This document shows, one piece after another, positions 8,536 to 17,954 of a DNA stretch of 64,000 nt; position 1 is the stretch's first letter; each line of letters begins with the position of its first letter. A model generated the notes under the pieces. That model was not told where the DNA came from and did not search any database. It saw only the letters and a program-made list of their open reading frames with translations. The position numbers were made by a program, and so were the translations under genes. Origin of the DNA: Polyangiaceae bacterium (GTDB lineage: Bacteria; Myxococcota_A; Polyangia; Polyangiales; Polyangiaceae); assembly GCA_020633235.1 (NCBI GenBank), contig JACKEA010000001.1, positions 744,001 to 808,000 on the forward strand. The letters run 5' to 3'.

Positions 8536-10633
8536 ACAAGACGCTGCCCGTCTCGGCCCGTCGCGAGAGCCCCTCGCTCGGCGCGAACAGTCCCAGCCCG
8601 AAGCGCTGGGCGTAGCTCGCGAGGGACTCGCGCACGTACGCCGCGCCCAGACCCTCGGCCCACTGCATCGGCCCCCCGCGGTACGCCGGAAAACCCATGC
8701 CCAAGATGGAAGCGACATCCACGTCTCCGGCGCGGAGCACCACGCCTTCGTCGAGAGCGCGGCACGCTTCGTCCACCACGCCAAACAGCGTCAGCTCCAC
8801 GATCTCTTCGTCCGTCACGTCGATGGGCTCGGGGTTTCCGGCAGCTTCCCGCGCGCGCTGCACGAAGCTCGCGAGCTCCGGATCCCGTTCGGCCTTGCCG
8901 GCGACGTAGCGATAGTGTCCGGCGCCCGTCTTTTCACCGAGGCGGCCGGCCTCGGCCAGGAGCTTGCGGAGGGCGGAGCGGTAGCTGCGATCCGGGTGCG
9001 CGGCGTCGAGGATGGCACCGGCCGCGATACCCACGTCGATGCCGGCCAGATCGCTCATGCGGCACGGGCCCATGGGCATGCCGAAGGCGAACAGTGCGTC
9101 GTCGATGCGATAGGGATCGACGCCGTGATCCACCAGGAACCCCGCGGCGCGGGAGTAGCGGGAAAACACGCGATTGACCAGGAAACCCGGACCGCTCGTC
9201 ACCACCACGGGCGTCTTTCGGAGCCTCTTCACCAGGCCCAGGGCGTCGACCACGGCCGCGCTCGAGGTCTCGCTCGTGCGCACCACCTCCACCAATTTCA
9301 TCACGTGCGCAGGGCTGAAGAAGTGCAAGCCGACGACGCGATCGGCGTGCTGCGTGGCGCCGGCCAACTCGCGGATGTCGATCGTGGACGTGTTGCTGCA
9401 CAACAGCGCCGTCGGCGAGAGCAGCGGGTCGAGGCGAGAGAAGAGCGTCTTCTTGAGCTCCGGGTCCTCGCTCGCAGCCTCGATGACGATCTGACTAGAA
9501 GCCAGCGCCTCGAGCTCCGTATGCGTGGTCAGCTGACTCAGCTGCTTTCGTGCGGCGCTCTCGTCGAGACGCCCGCGTTCGACCTGCCGCTGCAGGTTCT
9601 GGGTGACGCGTTCGCGCGCGGCCTCCCCGCGGGCGGCGTCCACCTCCAGCAGGCTCACGGAGACGCCGGCGGCGAGCAGCGCCGTCGCGATGCCGGAGCC
9701 CATGGTGCCGCCACCGATCACGCCCACGTGCTCCGCCCGGCGCGGCGACGACGCGCGATCGGTGACGCCAGGGACCTTGGCGACCTGCCGCTCGGCGAAG
9801 AACACGTGGATCAGACCGCGCGCGGCTGGGGAGCCGAGGAGCTCTCGGAACAGCTCGCGCTCACGGACGAGGCCCCGTGCGGCGCCCTGCTCGATGCCGA
9901 CCCGCACGGCTTCGAGACAGGCGTCGGGGTAGCTCACGTTGCGGGTCTTGAGGCCGCTCTTGGCCTTGGCAAGGGCGCTGTGGGCGGCGGCGACGTCGGC
10001 CACGAGCTCGGCCCGCTGGAGCGTGCGGCGCCAGGGGGTCCTGCCGCTGGCGATCGCGTGAGCGAGGCTCCGTGCCCGCTGGAGAAGCTCCGTCGCGTTG
10101 GCGACTTCGTCGATCAGCCCGGGCGCGCTGCCGCCGGAGAGCTCCTTGCTCGACAGCATCATGGTGAGCGCGCGCTCCACGCCCACCAAGCGCGGCAGCC
10201 GCTGAGTACCTCCGGCGCCGGGGATCAAGCCGAGGCGGAGCTCCGGCAGACCCAAGCGCGCGCTGGGCGTGGCGACGCGCGCCGCGCAGGCCATGGCCAG
10301 CTCCAGGCCGCCGCCCAGGGCGTAGCCGTCGATGGCGGCGACGACGGGCTTTGGCGATTGCTCGATGGCGTCCAGTACGTCACCCAAGATCGGCGAGGCG
10401 GCGATGGGCGCTTCGCCGCGGGCGATGCGCTCGAGGCGAGTGATGTCGGCTCCCGCCACGAACGTGCTCCCGGCGCCGCGCACCACGACCGCGGCGACCG
10501 AGGGGTCGGCTTCGGCTTCCTGGAGTCGTGCCAGGAGCTCGGCGACGACGCTCTGAGCGAGGGCGTTCACCGGCGGGTTCTCGATCGTCATCGTGGCGAT
10601 GCCGTCGGCGTGCGCGAGGTCGACTCCGGTCAT
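8531..10633 (-). CDS. fused enoyl-CoA hydratase/isomerase and 3-hydroxyacyl-CoA dehydrogenase
   Basis: This is the alpha-subunit type of the fatty-acid beta-oxidation complex, 700 aa. Residues 1-190 form a crotonase domain with the oxyanion-hole sequence DGYALGGGLELA. The first catalytic Glu is E131 in LGLPELRLG. The position of the second hydratase Glu of FadB reads Thr157 (RALTMML), so hydration may be weak and isomerisation favoured. From about 290 comes the NAD-binding GVIGGGTMGSGIA, then the catalytic-His motif GLHFFSPAHVMKLVE, then a C-terminal dehydrogenase domain with GFPAYRGGPMQW. The ATG at 10633 is the first that keeps the domain intact. No thiolase gene lies adjacent. Confidence 0.93.
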   Translation of the reverse strand: MTGVDLAHADGIATMTIENPPVNALAQSVVAELLARLQEAEADPSVAAVVVRGAGSTFVAGADITRLERIARGEAPIAASPILGDVLDAIEQSPKPVVAAIDGYALGGGLELAMACAARVATPSARLGLPELRLGLIPGAGGTQRLPRLVGVERALTMMLSSKELSGGSAPGLIDEVANATELLQRARSLAHAIASGRTPWRRTLQRAELVADVAAAHSALAKAKSGLKTRNVSYPDACLEAVRVGIEQGAARGLVRERELFRELLGSPAARGLIHVFFAERQVAKVPGVTDRASSPRRAEHVGVIGGGTMGSGIATALLAAGVSVSLLEVDAARGEAARERVTQNLQRQVERGRLDESAARKQLSQLTTHTELEALASSQIVIEAASEDPELKKTLFSRLDPLLSPTALLCSNTSTIDIRELAGATQHADRVVGLHFFSPAHVMKLVEVVRTSETSSAAVVDALGLVKRLRKTPVVVTSGPGFLVNRVFSRYSRAAGFLVDHGVDPYRIDDALFAFGMPMGPCRMSDLAGIDVGIAAGAILDAAHPDRSYRSALRKLLAEAGRLGEKTGAGHYRYVAGKAERDPELASFVQRAREAAGNPEPIDVTDEEIVELTLFGVVDEACRALDEGVVLRAGDVDVASILGMGFPAYRGGPMQWAEGLGAAYVRESLASYAQRFGLGLFAPSEGLSRRAETGSVLS

Positions 10634-10680
10634 GGCCTTGGCTTGCCATTTTCGCTTCGATCGTGACAAGACTCGCCCAC

Positions 10681-11760
10681 GTGCGCTGGCGCCTTCTTCT
10701 CCTTTTCGTGGTGTTGGTCGCGGCGGCCTGCCGCGACCGCGCCTCGCGGGCGGCCCCCAGCGAAGACGCGCCGCCGCGAGCGGCACCCAGCCGGGCCCGG
10801 TCGCCCTCGGCGCTGGCCGCGGTGGGGTCCGTGTTCGCTTCCCGAGGGGAGTGCTTGCGCCGTGTCGAGGCGGGCGAGCGCCTGCGCCGAGCGCGGCCCG
10901 GCACCCGGCTGGCGACCTGGAACGTGGAGTGGTTTCCGGATGGGCGTCCCGGGAAGCGGCCGAAAGGCCCCGGCACGGACGTCGAGTGGCTCGCCTGTGC
11001 CATCACGTGGCTCGACGCGGACGCGGTCGCAGTGCAGGAGATCAAGCGCACGAAGCGCGCCCAGGAGGCGAGCGCGGCCCTGCTGCGGGAGCTCTCCCGC
11101 CTGAGCGGCGGCGAGTGGAAGCTCGCGCTGGACGAGTGCGAGATCACTTCCGCGCAGCACGTGGGGTTTCTTTGGAACGCGAAGCGGGTCCGGGCGGGGC
11201 CGCTGGTGATGCTGCCGTCGATCAATCCGCACGGCGAGCCCTGCAAGGACATGCTCCGGCCGGGCGTCGGCCTCCACCTACGGGTGTCCCCGGACTTCGA
11301 TTTTCAGTTCGTGTCGTTGCACCTGAAGAGCGGGACGAAGAGCCGGGATCTCGAGCTCCGCAAGAGGTCCTGGGACGGCCTCGGCGCAGCGCTCGCGACG
11401 CTGGAGCAAAGCGACCAGGACGTGGTGATTGCCGGGGACTTCAACACCATGGGCTGTCGCCGCTGCTCTCCGTCGGTGTCGTCGCCAGAGGAGCTTTCGG
11501 CCCTGGACGCGGCGCTGACGACGCTGACGCGCGTGCCGGCGGATGCTCCGTGCTCGGAAGCCTACGGTTCGCGCGGAACCCTCCTCGACCACTTCCTGCT
11601 GAGCCGGAGCCTGCGGTTTTCCGGCGCCAAGAGCCGAGTCAGTGGCTTTTGCGCGGATTCGAGCTGTCGCTTCGAGTCTCGCGAGCGGCCCGCCGCCGAG
11701 AACGCGCTGTCCGACCATTGCCCCGTGGTCCTCGACCTGCCCATGAAAGCGGGGGATTGA
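10681..11760 (+). CDS. endonuclease/exonuclease/phosphatase-family lipoprotein
   Basis: This is an exported hydrolase of the DNase I-like EEP fold, 359 aa. The signal is MRWRLLLLFVVLVAAAC with a lipobox. Family motifs are TRLATWNVEWF (metal-binding Asn), VAVQEIKR (catalytic Glu), VIAGDFNTMG (Asp/Asn pair) and the final SDHCPVV (catalytic Asp-His), all in the expected order. The target could be nucleic acid, phospholipid or a phosphoester; the sequence does not tell. An in-frame GTG at 10663 would add six residues. A lipid-anchored extracellular nuclease would suit a predatory bacterium scavenging nucleotides, but this is inference. It diverges from the beta-oxidation gene over about 47 bp. 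Confidence 0.87.
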   Translation: MRWRLLLLFVVLVAAACRDRASRAAPSEDAPPRAAPSRARSPSALAAVGSVFASRGECLRRVEAGERLRRARPGTRLATWNVEWFPDGRPGKRPKGPGTDVEWLACAITWLDADAVAVQEIKRTKRAQEASAALLRELSRLSGGEWKLALDECEITSAQHVGFLWNAKRVRAGPLVMLPSINPHGEPCKDMLRPGVGLHLRVSPDFDFQFVSLHLKSGTKSRDLELRKRSWDGLGAALATLEQSDQDVVIAGDFNTMGCRRCSPSVSSPEELSALDAALTTLTRVPADAPCSEAYGSRGTLLDHFLLSRSLRFSGAKSRVSGFCADSSCRFESRERPAAENALSDHCPVVLDLPMKAGD

Positions 11761-11795
11761 ATCCCACGGCTCGATTTGCGCTATCCTCCTGGACG

Positions 11796-13106
11796 ATGAG
11801 CCGACGTGCTTGGGGACTCTTGCTCGCCGCTGCCGCGGGCGTGGTGGTGAGCGCTCACGCCTGCAAGGTGTACGACGAGTCGCTGCTCGAGAAGCAGGCT
11901 GCGGGCGACGTTCCCAAGGATCTGTGGGGCAGCGGCGTGGGTTGGTGGTCTTCCAAGAAGGCGAACGGGTGCATCAGCGCGGGCGTTCCCACCGCGGATC
12001 AGCGCCCGAAGAACACCGGCAGCGACAAGATCGATCCGCTCTATTTCGCCGTCCGCTCGATGGCCCTTGGCTCCCTGGATCGCAACCAAGAGAAGACCCC
12101 GGGCGCGTGGATGGATCTCGGCTTCGATCTGGACGGCCTGTGTACCGGGTCGGAGACCTGTCCGGAGGATCCCGGCCTCAATTTCGCCTGCAAGACCCAG
12201 GGTGCGGTGCCTCCCGACGGCCGCTACTGTCGCGACAACAGCTTTGGCAAGCTCGAGGGGGAGGCCGTGGGTCTCGGCGGGGGCAAGGACTTCGGCCTCA
12301 GCAATGACGGCTTCAACTGTGCCCTGTGTCGCGGCGACTACAACTTTCTGATCAAGATCTCCGACTACAACGGCCAGGCGAACGACTCGAACGTTCGCAT
12401 CGACCTGTATCCCTCGCCCGGCATCGAGACCAAGCCGGGCTGGGCCTGCAACCTGAACACCGCCGAGGGCGCCTGGAAGGCCAACGAGTGCTGGACCGCC
12501 GACAGCAAGTGGACCATCCAAACGAAGTCCTTCGAAGGCAGCATTCCGGCCACCGGGGACCTCCCCGCGGCGGTCCTGAACGACCCCAGCGCCTACGTGC
12601 GTGACGGCTACGTCGTCGGCCAGCTGCCGGCGGACGCGCTGTTCTGGTTCCCGGGAGAGTCGGCCGCGCGCGCGTTCCCACTGAAGATCCAGGCCGGCGT
12701 GTTCACGGGTCGTATCGAACAGCAAGACGGTGCCTGGGCGATCGAGGACGGCACCATCGCGGGGCGGTCGAAGGTGACCGACATGGTCGACAGCTTCCAG
12801 CAGATCGGCGTTTGCGACGGCCACCCGCTGTTCAGCGGTATCAACCTGTTCCTGACCACCGGCGCGGACGTGCTGGCCAACGGCTCCGTCAGTCCGGAAG
12901 CGAACTGCGACGCCCTCAGCATTGGCATCGGCTTTCGCGCGGAGCAAGCGAGCTTCAGCCGCACGCCGGTGGACGTCACCCCGCTGCCGGGTTGCCCGCC
13001 GGATGGCGGGACCGGTGGCAGCGCCGGAACCGGTGGCAGCGGTGGCACGGGCGGTACCGGTGGCAGCGCCGGAGATGCCGGACCTGAGGACGCCAGCGCG
13101 GAGTGA
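11796..13106 (+). CDS. unknown exported protein with Gly/Thr tail
   Basis: This 436-aa protein has a signal peptide ending SAHAC, so it is probably a lipoprotein. The body holds several Cys residues (for example CTGSETCPEDP and CALCRGDYNF) and no motif I recognise. The last 30 residues are a low-complexity Gly-Thr-Ser tail of the type seen in several other lipoproteins of this window. Its stop overlaps the ATG of the EVE-domain gene by one base, implying coupled translation. The start at 11796 is the only ATG that gives a signal peptide. Function unknown; it is likely a myxobacterial envelope protein. Confidence 0.75.
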   Translation: MSRRAWGLLLAAAAGVVVSAHACKVYDESLLEKQAAGDVPKDLWGSGVGWWSSKKANGCISAGVPTADQRPKNTGSDKIDPLYFAVRSMALGSLDRNQEKTPGAWMDLGFDLDGLCTGSETCPEDPGLNFACKTQGAVPPDGRYCRDNSFGKLEGEAVGLGGGKDFGLSNDGFNCALCRGDYNFLIKISDYNGQANDSNVRIDLYPSPGIETKPGWACNLNTAEGAWKANECWTADSKWTIQTKSFEGSIPATGDLPAAVLNDPSAYVRDGYVVGQLPADALFWFPGESAARAFPLKIQAGVFTGRIEQQDGAWAIEDGTIAGRSKVTDMVDSFQQIGVCDGHPLFSGINLFLTTGADVLANGSVSPEANCDALSIGIGFRAEQASFSRTPVDVTPLPGCPPDGGTGGSAGTGGSGGTGGTGGSAGDAGPEDASAE

Positions 13107-13519
13107 TGGCCCACTTCCTGGTGAAGAGCGAGCCCTACAAGTACGCCTTCGCGGACTTGGTGCGGGACAGGAAGACCGTGTGGGACGGCGTGCGGAACTT
13201 CGAGGCCCGCAACAACCTGCGCGCCATGAAAAAGGGCGATCTGGTTCTCTACTACCACTCGAACGAGGGCAAGGAGATCGTGGGCGTGGCAAAGGTGGTG
13301 CGCACCGCGTATCCCGATGCCACGGCCACGGACGGGGACTGGAGCGTCGTCGACCTGGCTCCGGTCAAGGCGCTGGCCGAGCCCGTCACCCTGGCGCAGC
13401 TCAAGGCGGACCCCGCATTCGCGGAGATGGCCCTCATCAAGCGCTCGCGCATCTCCGTCGTGCCGGTGAGCGCGGTGCACTTCAAGCGCGTCCTGAAGCT
13501 CTCCGGCACCAAGCTGTGA
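13106..13519 (+). CDS. EVE domain protein
   Basis: This is a single-domain protein of 137 aa that begins AHFLVKSEPYKYAF and contains WDGVRNFEARNNLRAMKKGD and YYHSNEGKEIVGV, the hallmark blocks of the EVE family (thymocyte nuclear protein 1-like). EVE domains have a PUA-like fold, and family members are linked to binding of modified bases in DNA or RNA. No restriction, McrBC or other defence gene is adjacent, so a stand-alone housekeeping role is likely. The ATG overlaps the previous TGA by one base. Confidence 0.92.
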   Translation: MAHFLVKSEPYKYAFADLVRDRKTVWDGVRNFEARNNLRAMKKGDLVLYYHSNEGKEIVGVAKVVRTAYPDATATDGDWSVVDLAPVKALAEPVTLAQLKADPAFAEMALIKRSRISVVPVSAVHFKRVLKLSGTKL

Positions 13520-13593
13520 GGGTTTCGATCGTCCGAGCTTCCTGTTAACAGGGTCCGCGCCCCTCGCGGGTCCGCGACGACGGGAGGTACGAC

Positions 13594-15288
13594 GTGAACG
13601 TCCGCAGACTCTACATGTTCTTGTGCTGGGCCGTGGTGTGGCTCTCGGCGACCAGCGCCTTCGCGGCGCCCCCGGAGGATTGCTCCACGCCCCGGAGGGC
13701 GACGGACTCGGTGTTCGCGTGGCAACAGCCCGAGAGCCACGATCTGGCCAAGGCGACGATGTGCCTGGATCCGGCGGGGCGCACGCCGCATGCGCTCAAG
13801 GAATCGGCCAAGCACCTGAAGGCGGTTTACGACGGCCGCGCCCTGTACGTGAACATGGAGGACATCAGCGACGAGGCCGGCTACCGCGATCCGGTCAGCG
13901 GCAAGGCCGTCGTCGTTCCTCACTCGGGCCTACCGGACGTGGCCCTCGAGCTGCACGGCAAGAAGTGGGTGTGGACTCGCGCTTCGCTGGATCGCATCGA
14001 CGAGCTGTTCGAGGATTCGTCGTCCCTGCTGGGCGACAGCACCATAGAGAAGCTACCGGACTGGCTGCGCGGCTCGGTGCTGGGGGTGCAGACCTGGCAG
14101 TACCTGGCGCTCCTGATGGTGCTGCTCGTGGGATTGGTGCTGCGGCGCACGATCCAGTTCGTGGTGCAGCGCCGCGTGAAGGATCTGGTGGAGAAGCACG
14201 GCCAGCTCTGGGCGTCGCGCTTGGTGGACGTGTTCGCGTCTCCCGGCGCCACGCTCTTGATGGCGCTGCTCTTGCGGGTGACCTATCCGGAGCTCAGGCT
14301 GCCGCTGACGGCGGCCCTGGCGATGAGCGTGGCCGTGCGCGTGCTGGTGGCGGTGTCCATCGTGTGGGCCGCCTATCGCCTGGTGGACGTGTTCGCGGAG
14401 CGCATGGCGCAAAAGGCGGCGGCCACGGAATCCAAGCTGGACGACCAGCTGGTGCCGCTGATCCGCAAGTTCCTGAAGGTCTTCACCGTGGTCGCGGGCG
14501 TGTTGTTCGTTCTGCAGAACCTGAACGTCAACGTCGCGTCACTCCTGGCGGGCCTGGGCATCGGCGGCTTGGCCGTAGCCCTGGCCGCCAAGGACACCAT
14601 CGCGAACTTCTTCGGCAGCGTGATGATCTTCGTCGACCGGCCGTTCCAGATCGGGGATTGGGTGGTGGTCGACGGCGCCGAGGGCATCATCGAGGAAGTC
14701 GGCTTCCGCTCGACGCGCATCCGCACCTTCTACAATTCCGTGATCACGCTGCCGAACGCGCGCTTCATGGAGGCCAAGATCGACAACTACGGTGCGCGTC
14801 AGTACCGCCGCACCTTCGTCACCCTGAACCTGACCTACGACACCACGCCGGAGCAGATGCAGGCCTTCGTGGAGGGCGTACGCGCCATCATCGTGGCCAA
14901 TCCGCACACTCGCAAAGACTACTACGAGGTGCACATGTCCGGCTTCGGAGCGCACTCTCTGGACGTGATGCTGTACTTCTTCTTTGCGGTGGACTCGTGG
15001 TCCATGGAGCTCCGGGAGCGCCACAACGTGTATCTCGAGATCATGCGCCTGGCGAAGGACCTGGGCGTGGAGTTTGCGTTCCCCACACAGACGTTGTTCG
15101 TGGACCAGGTGGCCGCCCCCGGAGCGGCGCGCAAGCTGCCCGAGCCGCAGCCCACGGAGAGCATGGCGCGAGTGGTCGACGGCTACGGTCCGGAGGGGGA
15201 CCGCGCGCGCCCGAGCGGCCCGCGCATCACGGACGGCTACCTGGCGGCCACGGCGCCGGCCGCGCAGAGCGCCGACGACGCGGGCTGA
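13594..15288 (+). CDS. MscS-family mechanosensitive channel with periplasmic N-terminal domain
   Basis: This 564-aa protein starts with GTG 13594, which has GGGAGG at ideal spacing. A signal peptide ends near SAFAAPP. Residues 25-160 form an extra soluble, presumably periplasmic domain; they are followed by several membrane helices and, from about 310, the MscS core. The pore-lining helix is seen as SLLAGLGIGGLAVALAAKDTI and the beta-domain as VDRPFQIGDWVVVDGAEG. It is about twice the length of E. coli MscS, more like YbdG- or MscM-class channels. The C-terminal tail after 510 is Pro/Arg/Ala-rich. It probably releases solutes on osmotic downshock. Confidence 0.92.
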   Translation: MNVRRLYMFLCWAVVWLSATSAFAAPPEDCSTPRRATDSVFAWQQPESHDLAKATMCLDPAGRTPHALKESAKHLKAVYDGRALYVNMEDISDEAGYRDPVSGKAVVVPHSGLPDVALELHGKKWVWTRASLDRIDELFEDSSSLLGDSTIEKLPDWLRGSVLGVQTWQYLALLMVLLVGLVLRRTIQFVVQRRVKDLVEKHGQLWASRLVDVFASPGATLLMALLLRVTYPELRLPLTAALAMSVAVRVLVAVSIVWAAYRLVDVFAERMAQKAAATESKLDDQLVPLIRKFLKVFTVVAGVLFVLQNLNVNVASLLAGLGIGGLAVALAAKDTIANFFGSVMIFVDRPFQIGDWVVVDGAEGIIEEVGFRSTRIRTFYNSVITLPNARFMEAKIDNYGARQYRRTFVTLNLTYDTTPEQMQAFVEGVRAIIVANPHTRKDYYEVHMSGFGAHSLDVMLYFFFAVDSWSMELRERHNVYLEIMRLAKDLGVEFAFPTQTLFVDQVAAPGAARKLPEPQPTESMARVVDGYGPEGDRARPSGPRITDGYLAATAPAAQSADDAG

Positions 15289-15289
15289 G

Positions 15290-15481
15290 TCAGTCCTTCT
15301 TGGGAGCGTCGTGGATGTCGATGAGCGTCGACAACGCTTCGATCTCGCGTTTCGTCTGGATCTCGCGTTGACGTAGGAGCTTCAGATCCGCTTCCAGCTT
15401 GCGCTGATCGGCTTCCAGCTCCCGGAGCGAGTCCTTCAGCGTGTCCCGTTCCTTCTTCAGCGATTCGATGTCCAGCGCCAC
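15290..15481 (-). CDS. small coiled-coil protein
   Basis: This 63-aa protein is almost entirely charged heptad repeats (for example LKKERDTLKDSLRELEADQR), predicted as one continuous coiled coil. The GTG start at 15481 is supported by a strong GAGGAG element at good spacing, which argues that this is a real gene despite its size. Its end is convergent with the MscS gene and only one base separates the two stops. It lies downstream of the diguanylate cyclase gene on the same strand, 60 bp away. It may be a scaffold or adaptor, but nothing identifies the partner. Confidence 0.75.
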   Translation of the reverse strand: MALDIESLKKERDTLKDSLRELEADQRKLEADLKLLRQREIQTKREIEALSTLIDIHDAPKKD

Positions 15482-15541
15482 GGCAGTCTCCTCGGCGAAA
15501 CGATGTACCAGAGATCCGGGCCGTGGGACCAGGGCCGTCGT

Positions 15542-16597
15542 TCAGTCGAAGGCCACGATGCGGTTTCGACCGCCCTCTTTCGCACGATATAGGCGGTCGT
15601 CGGCGCGGCCCATCAGCTCTTCTCCGGTCCTCGGGTCGCACTCCGCCAAGGTGGCGCAGCCACCGCTGAGGGTCACGCCGATGGGCTGCCGGCCGTACAC
15701 CGCCGGGATCACCTGAACGGTCGCCCGGATGCGCTCCGCGGCCCGCGCAGCGCCGGCTCGGTCGATTCCGCGCAGGAGCACCGCGAACTCCTCGCCACCG
15801 TAGCGCGCGAACACGTCCTCGGTGCGCAGCTGCCCCATTGCCGTCTTGGCGACGTGGCGCAGCACGGCATCCCCGGCGGGGTGGCCGAAGCTGTCGTTCA
15901 CCTTCTTGAAGAAGTCGATGTCGAACAGGATCACGCTGACCGCGCTCTGGTGCCGCAGCGCATAGGCGATCTCCGCCTGCAGGCGCTCGTCGAAGTGACG
16001 CCGGTTGTAGGCCATGGTGAGGGCGTCTCGAGTGCTCGATCGATAGAGCTGTCGGAGCAGATCTTCGTGCTCCGCCGTCACGACCGCGAAGCGAAAGCCC
16101 ACCCGAGGCCCCACGTGCACCGTGTCGCCGTCGTGCAGCATGTGACGCTCCACGCGTTTGGCTCGAACGAAGACGCCGTTTCGCGACCCCAGATCCTCGA
16201 GCAGGTAGCCAGCTGCCGTGGGCAAAATGCGGGCGTGGTGTCGGCTCACTCCGGCGTCGTGAACGCACACCTCGCTGTCAGCGTGGCGCCCGATGGTGGC
16301 GCCGCCGCGGCCGATGCTGAACACCTCCCCCGCGTGGGCGCCATCCGTGCGCACCAGAACCGCGTGATCCTCCGCCGACCCCTCGTCCAGCGGAACACCC
16401 AGCGTGGACAGCCGTTGAACGTCGGTGTCTTCGTCCCAGTCGTCCACCACCGGTCGGAGCGACGGCCGGGTGGGCGGCCGCACCGCCGGCATTTCCGGTC
16501 GAGTGATGGCGGGCTGTTGGCCACTCGCTTCCCGCTTGGGGAGCGTAGCTACCCGGTAGTAGCCGGGCGGCAGCGAGCGAGTGGGTTCATTGGCCAC
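15542..16597 (-). CDS. FHA-GGDEF diguanylate cyclase
   Basis: This is a cytoplasmic enzyme that makes cyclic di-GMP, 351 aa. Residues 1-75 are a Pro-rich disordered leader. An FHA phosphothreonine-binding domain follows at about 80-175 with IGRHADSEV, VSRHHARI and GSRNGVFV. The GGDEF domain is from about 185, with the active-site signature GGEEF at 267-271 and the inhibitory I-site RTED at 258-261. The enzyme should therefore be active and product-inhibited. The FHA domain suggests control by Ser/Thr kinases, which are plentiful here. The start is GTG at 16597, only three bases after the stop of the REC-EAL gene, so synthesis and degradation genes are co-expressed. Confidence 0.93.
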   Translation of the reverse strand: MANEPTRSLPPGYYRVATLPKREASGQQPAITRPEMPAVRPPTRPSLRPVVDDWDEDTDVQRLSTLGVPLDEGSAEDHAVLVRTDGAHAGEVFSIGRGGATIGRHADSEVCVHDAGVSRHHARILPTAAGYLLEDLGSRNGVFVRAKRVERHMLHDGDTVHVGPRVGFRFAVVTAEHEDLLRQLYRSSTRDALTMAYNRRHFDERLQAEIAYALRHQSAVSVILFDIDFFKKVNDSFGHPAGDAVLRHVAKTAMGQLRTEDVFARYGGEEFAVLLRGIDRAGAARAAERIRATVQVIPAVYGRQPIGVTLSGGCATLAECDPRTGEELMGRADDRLYRAKEGGRNRIVAFD

Positions 16598-16600
16598 GGT

Positions 16601-17869
16601 TCACCAAGCGACGAGCGGGAAGGCGGGGCCGGGTTTGGCGAACAGATAGCCTTGGAACAGGTCGCAGCCGAGCTCCACCAGGGCGTCGCGCTCCTCCCGC
16701 GTTTCAACGCCTTCTGCCACCACCAGCATGTCCATGTCGCGGCATAGCGAGGTCATCGAACGAATGACCTTTTGCTTGGTGCTACTGATGTGAACGTCCC
16801 GCACCAAGCTCATGTCGAGCTTCACGACCTCGGGCTCGAGCTGCGCGAAGCTGGTCAAGCCGGCGTAGCCGGCACCCAGATCGTCGACGGCGATGCGAAA
16901 TCCCATCTCTCTGAGGGCCGCGACGCGGCTTCGGACGTCGCGCACCTCTTCCAAGCTGGAGCGCTCGGTGATCTCGAGAATCACACGGCTCGCGAGCTTG
17001 GACAGGGGCGCGTCCGGCAAGAACAACGCCGGGTCGAGCAGGTCATGGACGTGGAGGTTCACGAACAGATTGCCGGACTCCGGAGCGCTCGCCACGGTGC
17101 TTGCGGCGCGGTCGCGAATGGTCCGCCCGAGCTCCGGCAAGCGCTCCAGGCGCTGTGCCGCATCGATCACGGCGCCGGGGTGCGGCAGGCTGGGCTCCTT
17201 GCTGCGCAGCAGGGCCTCGTGTCCGAAGACGCGACGCGAGGACAGCGAGAGGATGGGCTGGAACGCGATCCACAGCGTGGACAGGGCGCGGTCGTAGCTA
17301 GCCTCGAGCCCCGCGCGATCCGCGGCCCGAGCGCCATCCAGGCCGAGCAGATCCGCCGCCTGTTGCTTGACGCGCGCCATGCGATGTAGGCGCACCCCGC
17401 GTTCCACGATGCGATCCACTTCGTCCGGCGCGGCGGGCTTGGTGAGGTAGTGGAAGGCGCCGTACTGCAGCGCCGCCACCGCGGTAGATACCGCCGGCTC
17501 GCCGGTGATGAGCACCACCGGGACCAATAGGTCGTGCTCTCGCACCTCGCGCAGCAGCTGGATGCCGTCCATCCCGGGCATCGCGATGTCGCTGACGATG
17601 ACGTCGACCGGCTCCTTCGAGATCTGCAGAATGGCGTCGGCGCCATCCGGGGCGGTTGTCACGTCGTAGCCTCGCTGCGCCAGGAGCCGCGCCATGCTGC
17701 GACGGACCATGGCGTCGTCATCCACCACCAGCACGGAGCCGCGGGAGCCCTCGGCGAGCCGTTCCGAGCGCGGATCCGGGGGCAAAGTGGCGGGGGCCAA
17801 ACCCGAGTGGGACGATGTGCTCTGAGGTGCGGGATCCGCAGCAATCAGATTGAGGGCCGAGGGGGTCAT
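16601..17869 (-). CDS. response regulator with EAL cyclic-di-GMP phosphodiesterase domain
   Basis: This 422-aa protein has an N-terminal receiver with acidic pocket VLVVDDDAM and phospho-acceptor D94 (VSDIAMPGMDG). Its EAL domain starts at about residue 195. The EAL signature is intact (GHEALLR, E218-L220), and downstream metal and substrate motifs are present: FVNLHVHD, ILEITER, VDDLGAGYA, KLDMSLVR and AEGVET. It should hydrolyse cyclic di-GMP in a phosphorylation-dependent way. I prefer the ATG at 17869; a TTG at 17974 would add an unusual leader. It is followed three bases later by the FHA-GGDEF gene. No cognate histidine kinase is adjacent. The upstream region carries the plus-strand promoter of the large RNA. 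Confidence 0.92.
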   Translation of the reverse strand: MTPSALNLIAADPAPQSTSSHSGLAPATLPPDPRSERLAEGSRGSVLVVDDDAMVRRSMARLLAQRGYDVTTAPDGADAILQISKEPVDVIVSDIAMPGMDGIQLLREVREHDLLVPVVLITGEPAVSTAVAALQYGAFHYLTKPAAPDEVDRIVERGVRLHRMARVKQQAADLLGLDGARAADRAGLEASYDRALSTLWIAFQPILSLSSRRVFGHEALLRSKEPSLPHPGAVIDAAQRLERLPELGRTIRDRAASTVASAPESGNLFVNLHVHDLLDPALFLPDAPLSKLASRVILEITERSSLEEVRDVRSRVAALREMGFRIAVDDLGAGYAGLTSFAQLEPEVVKLDMSLVRDVHISSTKQKVIRSMTSLCRDMDMLVVAEGVETREERDALVELGCDLFQGYLFAKPGPAFPLVAW

Positions 17870-17954
17870 GCCTCGATGGACGGTTCTCCCGTCCGGCCCT
17901 TGAGGATTTCCGCGCTGTGGCGAGCTGCCTCGGGGAAAAATCAGGGACGTTCGT

